NCBI GenBank assembly: GCA_944386315.1 | Contig: CALXAS010000011.1 | Coordinates: 1-16,217, forward strand | Direction of reading: 5' to 3' | Length of the DNA: 16,217 bases | From: an uncultured Clostridia bacterium | GTDB lineage: Bacteria; Bacillota; Clostridia; TANB77; CAG-508 | Shown here: positions 13,538-16,217 of the stretch, piece by piece | Layout of the letters: every line of letters starts with the position of its first letter | Numbering within the stretch: position 1 is the stretch's first letter | Made by a program: the position numbers and the translations under genes | The notes under the pieces: generated by a model | Told to the model about the DNA's origin: nothing | Seen by the model: only the letters and a program-made list of their open reading frames with translations | Database searches by the model: none

Positions 13538-15716
13538 TTAAAACTCCACAAACACATTACTTCCTTTATTTACCGTAATTCCTTTGCTTGGTGTTTGCCC
13601 TTTTATAATTGTATTTTTAGCATCTATCTCTTCTGTCTGTTCCTCCTCTGTATACATTTCTAAGCCTAATTCTTCTAATATTTTATCTGCTTCTTCTACT
13701 GTTAATCCTTCTACATTTGGTACTTCTACTTGTTCTATTACCTCTACGTTATTTTCATCATCTTTTGGAATTTCTAAATAAGGAAGTACTTCTCCAAATA
13801 TTTGTGCTCCGATTGGCGCTGCTACACCTCCTCCTTGATGACCTCCTTCTCCTGTTGGATTATACAGTGTTATTAATACTGTCACTTGCGGATCAGATAT
13901 AGGTGCTACACCTATAAAAGAAGTAACATATTTTCCTGTATTTACACCATCTTCTGAAGTCCCTGTTTTTCCTCCTATACGATACCCTTTTACTTGTGCA
14001 TTTTTTCCTGTTCCTTCTGCTACTACGCTTTCCATCATACTTAGTACATTTTTGGCAGTTTCCTCTGAAATGACTCTATCTTTTTGGATGACTTCCACTT
14101 CTTTTCTTTCTCCTGTTTGACTATCTACAATGGCTTTTACAATTCTTGGCTGTACATAAGTTCCTCCGATTAGCAATAGTAGATACCATCGTAATCATCT
14201 GCAATGGTGTTACTTCAAATCTTTGACCAAAGGCAATGGTACCTAGTTCTACTGGACCTACTTTATTTTCTGCTAAGAAAATGCCTTTTGCTTCTCCCGG
14301 CAAATCAATTCCTGTCTTCCTTAAAAAGCCATATTTATTTAAGTAACTATAGTAAGTCTGTACTCCTAATTTTTGTCCTAGTCCAATAAAAACGGGATTG
14401 CAAGAATTCATTAATGCTTGCCTTAAACTTTCTGGTCCATGTGGTCTATAATACCTCCAACATTTCATCCTTACTCCTGCAATTTCAATGGAACCAGAGC
14501 AATTAAATTCTCCTTCTTTATCTGTTGTGGTAATTCCTTCTTCCAGTGCTGCAGAGGCTGTTACTAATTTAAAGGTAGAACCAGGTTCATAAGTATCGGA
14601 TATGGCTTTATTTCTCCACATTGCTTGTAAATTAGTACTTTTTTCTTCTGTTGTTAGGGTATCCCAGGTTAATTTTAATTCATCTGTATTAGGGGTATAT
14701 GGTTCATTCAAATTATAATTGGGATAACCTGCCATTGCTAATATATCCCCTGTTTTTGGATTCATAATAATAATATTTCCGCCGTCTGTACACACATTAT
14801 CAATACAAGCTTCTTCTAAATATTTTTCTGCAATTCCTTGAATAGTACTATCTATACTTAAAATTAAGTCGTTTCCATCTATAGCTGGTGTATAGTTTTC
14901 TTGTGTGTTATCAATATCTCCTCCCTTGGCATCTGTCATTTTACTAATGCTACCTTTTTCTCCTTTTAATTCTTCTTCGTATATTGCTTCTATTCCATCT
15001 AACCCTTGGTTATCACTACCACAAAATCCGATTACTTGTGATGCTAAATTGTTAAAAGGATAATATCTTTTTGTATCCTCATCTATATTAATTCCTGTTT
15101 CTATTCCATTTTCTTGCATCCAAACACGCAAAACATCTGCTCTTTCTTTTTCTACTTTTTTAATAATGGTTTCGATAGAGCTATTTTTCTTTACTTTTTT
15201 TAGTACGGTCTCATAATCTAATTCAAAAATATCCGAAAGTGCTTTTGCTACTTTTTCTTTATCTTCCTTTGCAATATTAACAGGATTTACTGTAATGGTT
15301 TGTACTGTAGCGCTCACTGCTAATTCTACTTTTCCTGTTGCATCATAAATTGTTCCTCTTTTTGGGTTAATTTTTCTATCTAACGTTTGTTGCCTATAAG
15401 CCATAGCTTGCAACTCTTCTCCTTGTATGAACTGTATGCAGGCAATTCTTGTCAGTAATGCTGCTAGAATACTAAGGGCAATTATCATTTCCCATTTCAT
15501 TCTTTTCTTTCTTGTAATATTTCCTATATTTTCTTCTCTCTTTGCTTCTTTTTTTCCTAACTTTTTAAGATTAATAGGCTTTCTTTTTTTCCATTTTTCT
15601 ATCTCTTTATTTCTATCTTCTTTTTTTATTTTCTTTTCTAATTTTTCTTTTAGTATTTGCTGTGTTGTTCTTTTCTTTTTTCTCTCTTTTTTTATTTTAT
15701 AATTTTGTTTTTTCAA
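13538..15716 (-). pseudogene. spoVD: SpoVD/FtsI-type class B penicillin-binding protein, split by a one-base frameshift
   Basis: Transpeptidase that cross-links peptidoglycan at the septum or spore cortex, anchored by one N-terminal helix. Read through one extra base it gives 725 residues. These are a very lysine-rich cytoplasmic tail (1-73), a membrane helix (about 75-96), the dimerisation domain with NPKRGTIYD (117-125), the transpeptidase domain and one PASTA domain (about 660-725). All three catalytic motifs are present: STFK (380-383, nucleophile Ser380), SCN (438-440) and KTGT (583-586). A single PASTA favours SpoVD over FtsI. After IAN (residue 516) the frame should continue GGTYVQP, but the minus strand reads AATCGGAGG instead of AATGGAGG, so the first frame ends 15 codons later at 14121. 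The extra base is G14168 on the plus strand. It is either a real inactivating mutation or a sequencing error. TTG start (15714-15716) with weak GTGAGG upstream. Confidence 0.9.
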
Positions 15717-15756
15717 AATGAAAACCTCACTTTTTTATACTCTCTTATCTTTATTT

Positions 15757-15834
15757 GTATTTTTAAAATACTATTTTATGACTTTGAGAAGGAGGTTTCG
15801 GTTATTTTATTTTCTTTTGCTCTTCCAAAAGAAA
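15757..15834. repeat. Palindrome and hairpin between the PBP and tnpB genes
   Basis: GTATTTTTAAAATAC (15757-15771) is a perfect odd-length palindrome. Further on, TTTCTTTTG (15811-15819) pairs perfectly with CAAAAGAAA (15826-15834) around CTCTTC. On the plus strand the second hairpin is followed by GTGTCC and six T, so it could act as a weak terminator there, or belong to the left end of the TnpB element. The spacer also holds the PBP ribosome site; no convincing PBP promoter was found. No ftsL gene is seen upstream of the PBP within the window. Confidence 0.4.
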
Positions 15835-15966
15835 GTGTCCTTTTTTATATATTAGGAAAGTAAAGCAATTTGTTTTAAACTCAAATATAAAATGAAATTT
15901 TATGAAAAGTACTTGCGAAAATTTGTTCTATATGATATAAATAATAAAATGATTGGAGGTGAGAAC

Positions 15967-16140
15967 TTGAGATTAACATTTGTATGTGATTTTAAATTAA
16001 ATGAAATACAAGAAAAAATAATAAAAGAAATAAAATGGCATTGTAGTAAAGTATATAATACATTTAATTATGCAATAAGAGAAGGCAAAGTAGATGTAAG
16101 CAAAATAAAAAGAGTAAATGAAGATGGAGGAGAAATTTAG
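15967..16140 (+). pseudogene. tnpB: IS200/IS605-family TnpB, N-terminal fragment
   Basis: RNA-guided nuclease of IS200/IS605-type elements and a Cas12 relative; only the start is visible. TTG at 15967-15969 lies seven bases after GGAGGT and gives 57 residues: an LTFVCDFKLNEIQEKIIKEI segment, then WHCSKVYNTFNYAIREGK. This is the characteristic N-terminal pattern of clostridial TnpB proteins (strand, then a helix with KVYN.xNY). After about residue 45 the similarity I can recognise stops, and TAG ends the frame at 16138-16140. The family is usually near 350-400 residues. The frames beyond the stop stay open and A-rich to the window edge but do not look like TnpB. It runs opposite to every neighbour and lies next to the PBP start, so it marks a boundary of inserted DNA. 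No TnpA is visible upstream. Confidence 0.6.
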
Positions 16141-16217
16141 AGTAAAGAGTTTAAATTTTCTAATACCAAAGAGATTAGAAAAACTAGTAAATTTAGAAAG
16201 CATAAAAATGATAAAGA

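Noticed and set aside
14121..14176. Programmed frameshift joining the two PBP halves
   Set aside because: No slippery sequence or stimulatory structure is evident, and the family does not use one; a single inserted base explains it fully.
15427..15702. Hydrophobic 91-residue plus-strand frame resembling a membrane protein
   Set aside because: It is the reverse of the lysine-rich PBP tail; AAA/AAG codons read backwards give Phe/Leu runs.
15797..15863. Short hydrophobic plus-strand frame after GGAGG, possibly a second small toxin
   Set aside because: The frame ending at 15863 has no ATG, GTG or TTG at usable spacing from the ribosome-site-like GGAGG, and the DNA is explained by the hairpin at 15811-15834.
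1..16217. tRNA, rRNA or CRISPR array
   Set aside because: No cloverleaf-like blocks, rRNA signatures or regularly spaced direct repeats were seen on either strand.

Overview
This is an AT-rich, low-GC window, almost certainly from an anaerobic Clostridia-type Firmicute. Three things point there: a SpoVD-type PBP with a C-terminal PASTA domain beside a SpoVE/FtsW-like protein, a stand-alone flavodiiron protein, and the DNPR motif of meso-DAP-adding MurE. Nearly every gene is on the minus strand, so transcription runs from high to low coordinates. The species cannot be named from the sequence.

Layout from the right edge leftwards. (1) 15967-16140 (+): start of an IS200/IS605-type TnpB that stops after 57 residues. 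(2) 13538-15716 (-): SpoVD/FtsI-type PBP, complete in all motifs but split by a single extra base at about 14168. (3) 11955-13390 (-): own promoter, an intact AAA15 (RloA/AbiLi-like) ATPase, a RloB-family partner reduced to its first 63 residues, and a strong terminator. (4) 6919-11555 (-): a tightly packed operon of polysaccharide pyruvyl transferase, GT2 glycosyltransferase, histidine phosphatase, GT2 glycosyltransferase and flavodiiron protein FprA. (5) 6422-6847 (-): small Mesh1/SpoT-like HD hydrolase with its own probable promoter. (6) 1323-6242 (-): murE-mraY-ftsW-murG behind a TTTACA-N17-TATAAT promoter. (7) 800-1322: a gene-poor gap holding a compact transcription unit. (8) 1-799 (-): 5' two-fifths or so of topA with its own promoter.

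Blocks 2 and 6 are the division/cell-wall (dcw) cluster, from the PBP to MurG. It is interrupted between the PBP and murE by about 7 kb of accessory genes (blocks 3 to 5), and murF and murD are not at their usual places. MurE, MraY and MurG make lipid II. The SEDS protein and the PBP polymerise and cross-link it. The accessory block looks like a surface-polysaccharide cassette plus a decayed phage-defence pair.

The most interesting find is in the 800-1322 gap. On the plus strand lie a TTGACA-N17-TATATT promoter, a 5' hairpin that buries a perfect Shine-Dalgarno, a 23-codon hydrophobic ORF with a TTG start, and an intrinsic terminator. Facing it is a perfect-consensus minus-strand promoter (TTGACA-N17-TATAAT) with no protein gene to serve. 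This is the architecture of a type I toxin/antisense-RNA module. It is inferred from layout alone and is untested.
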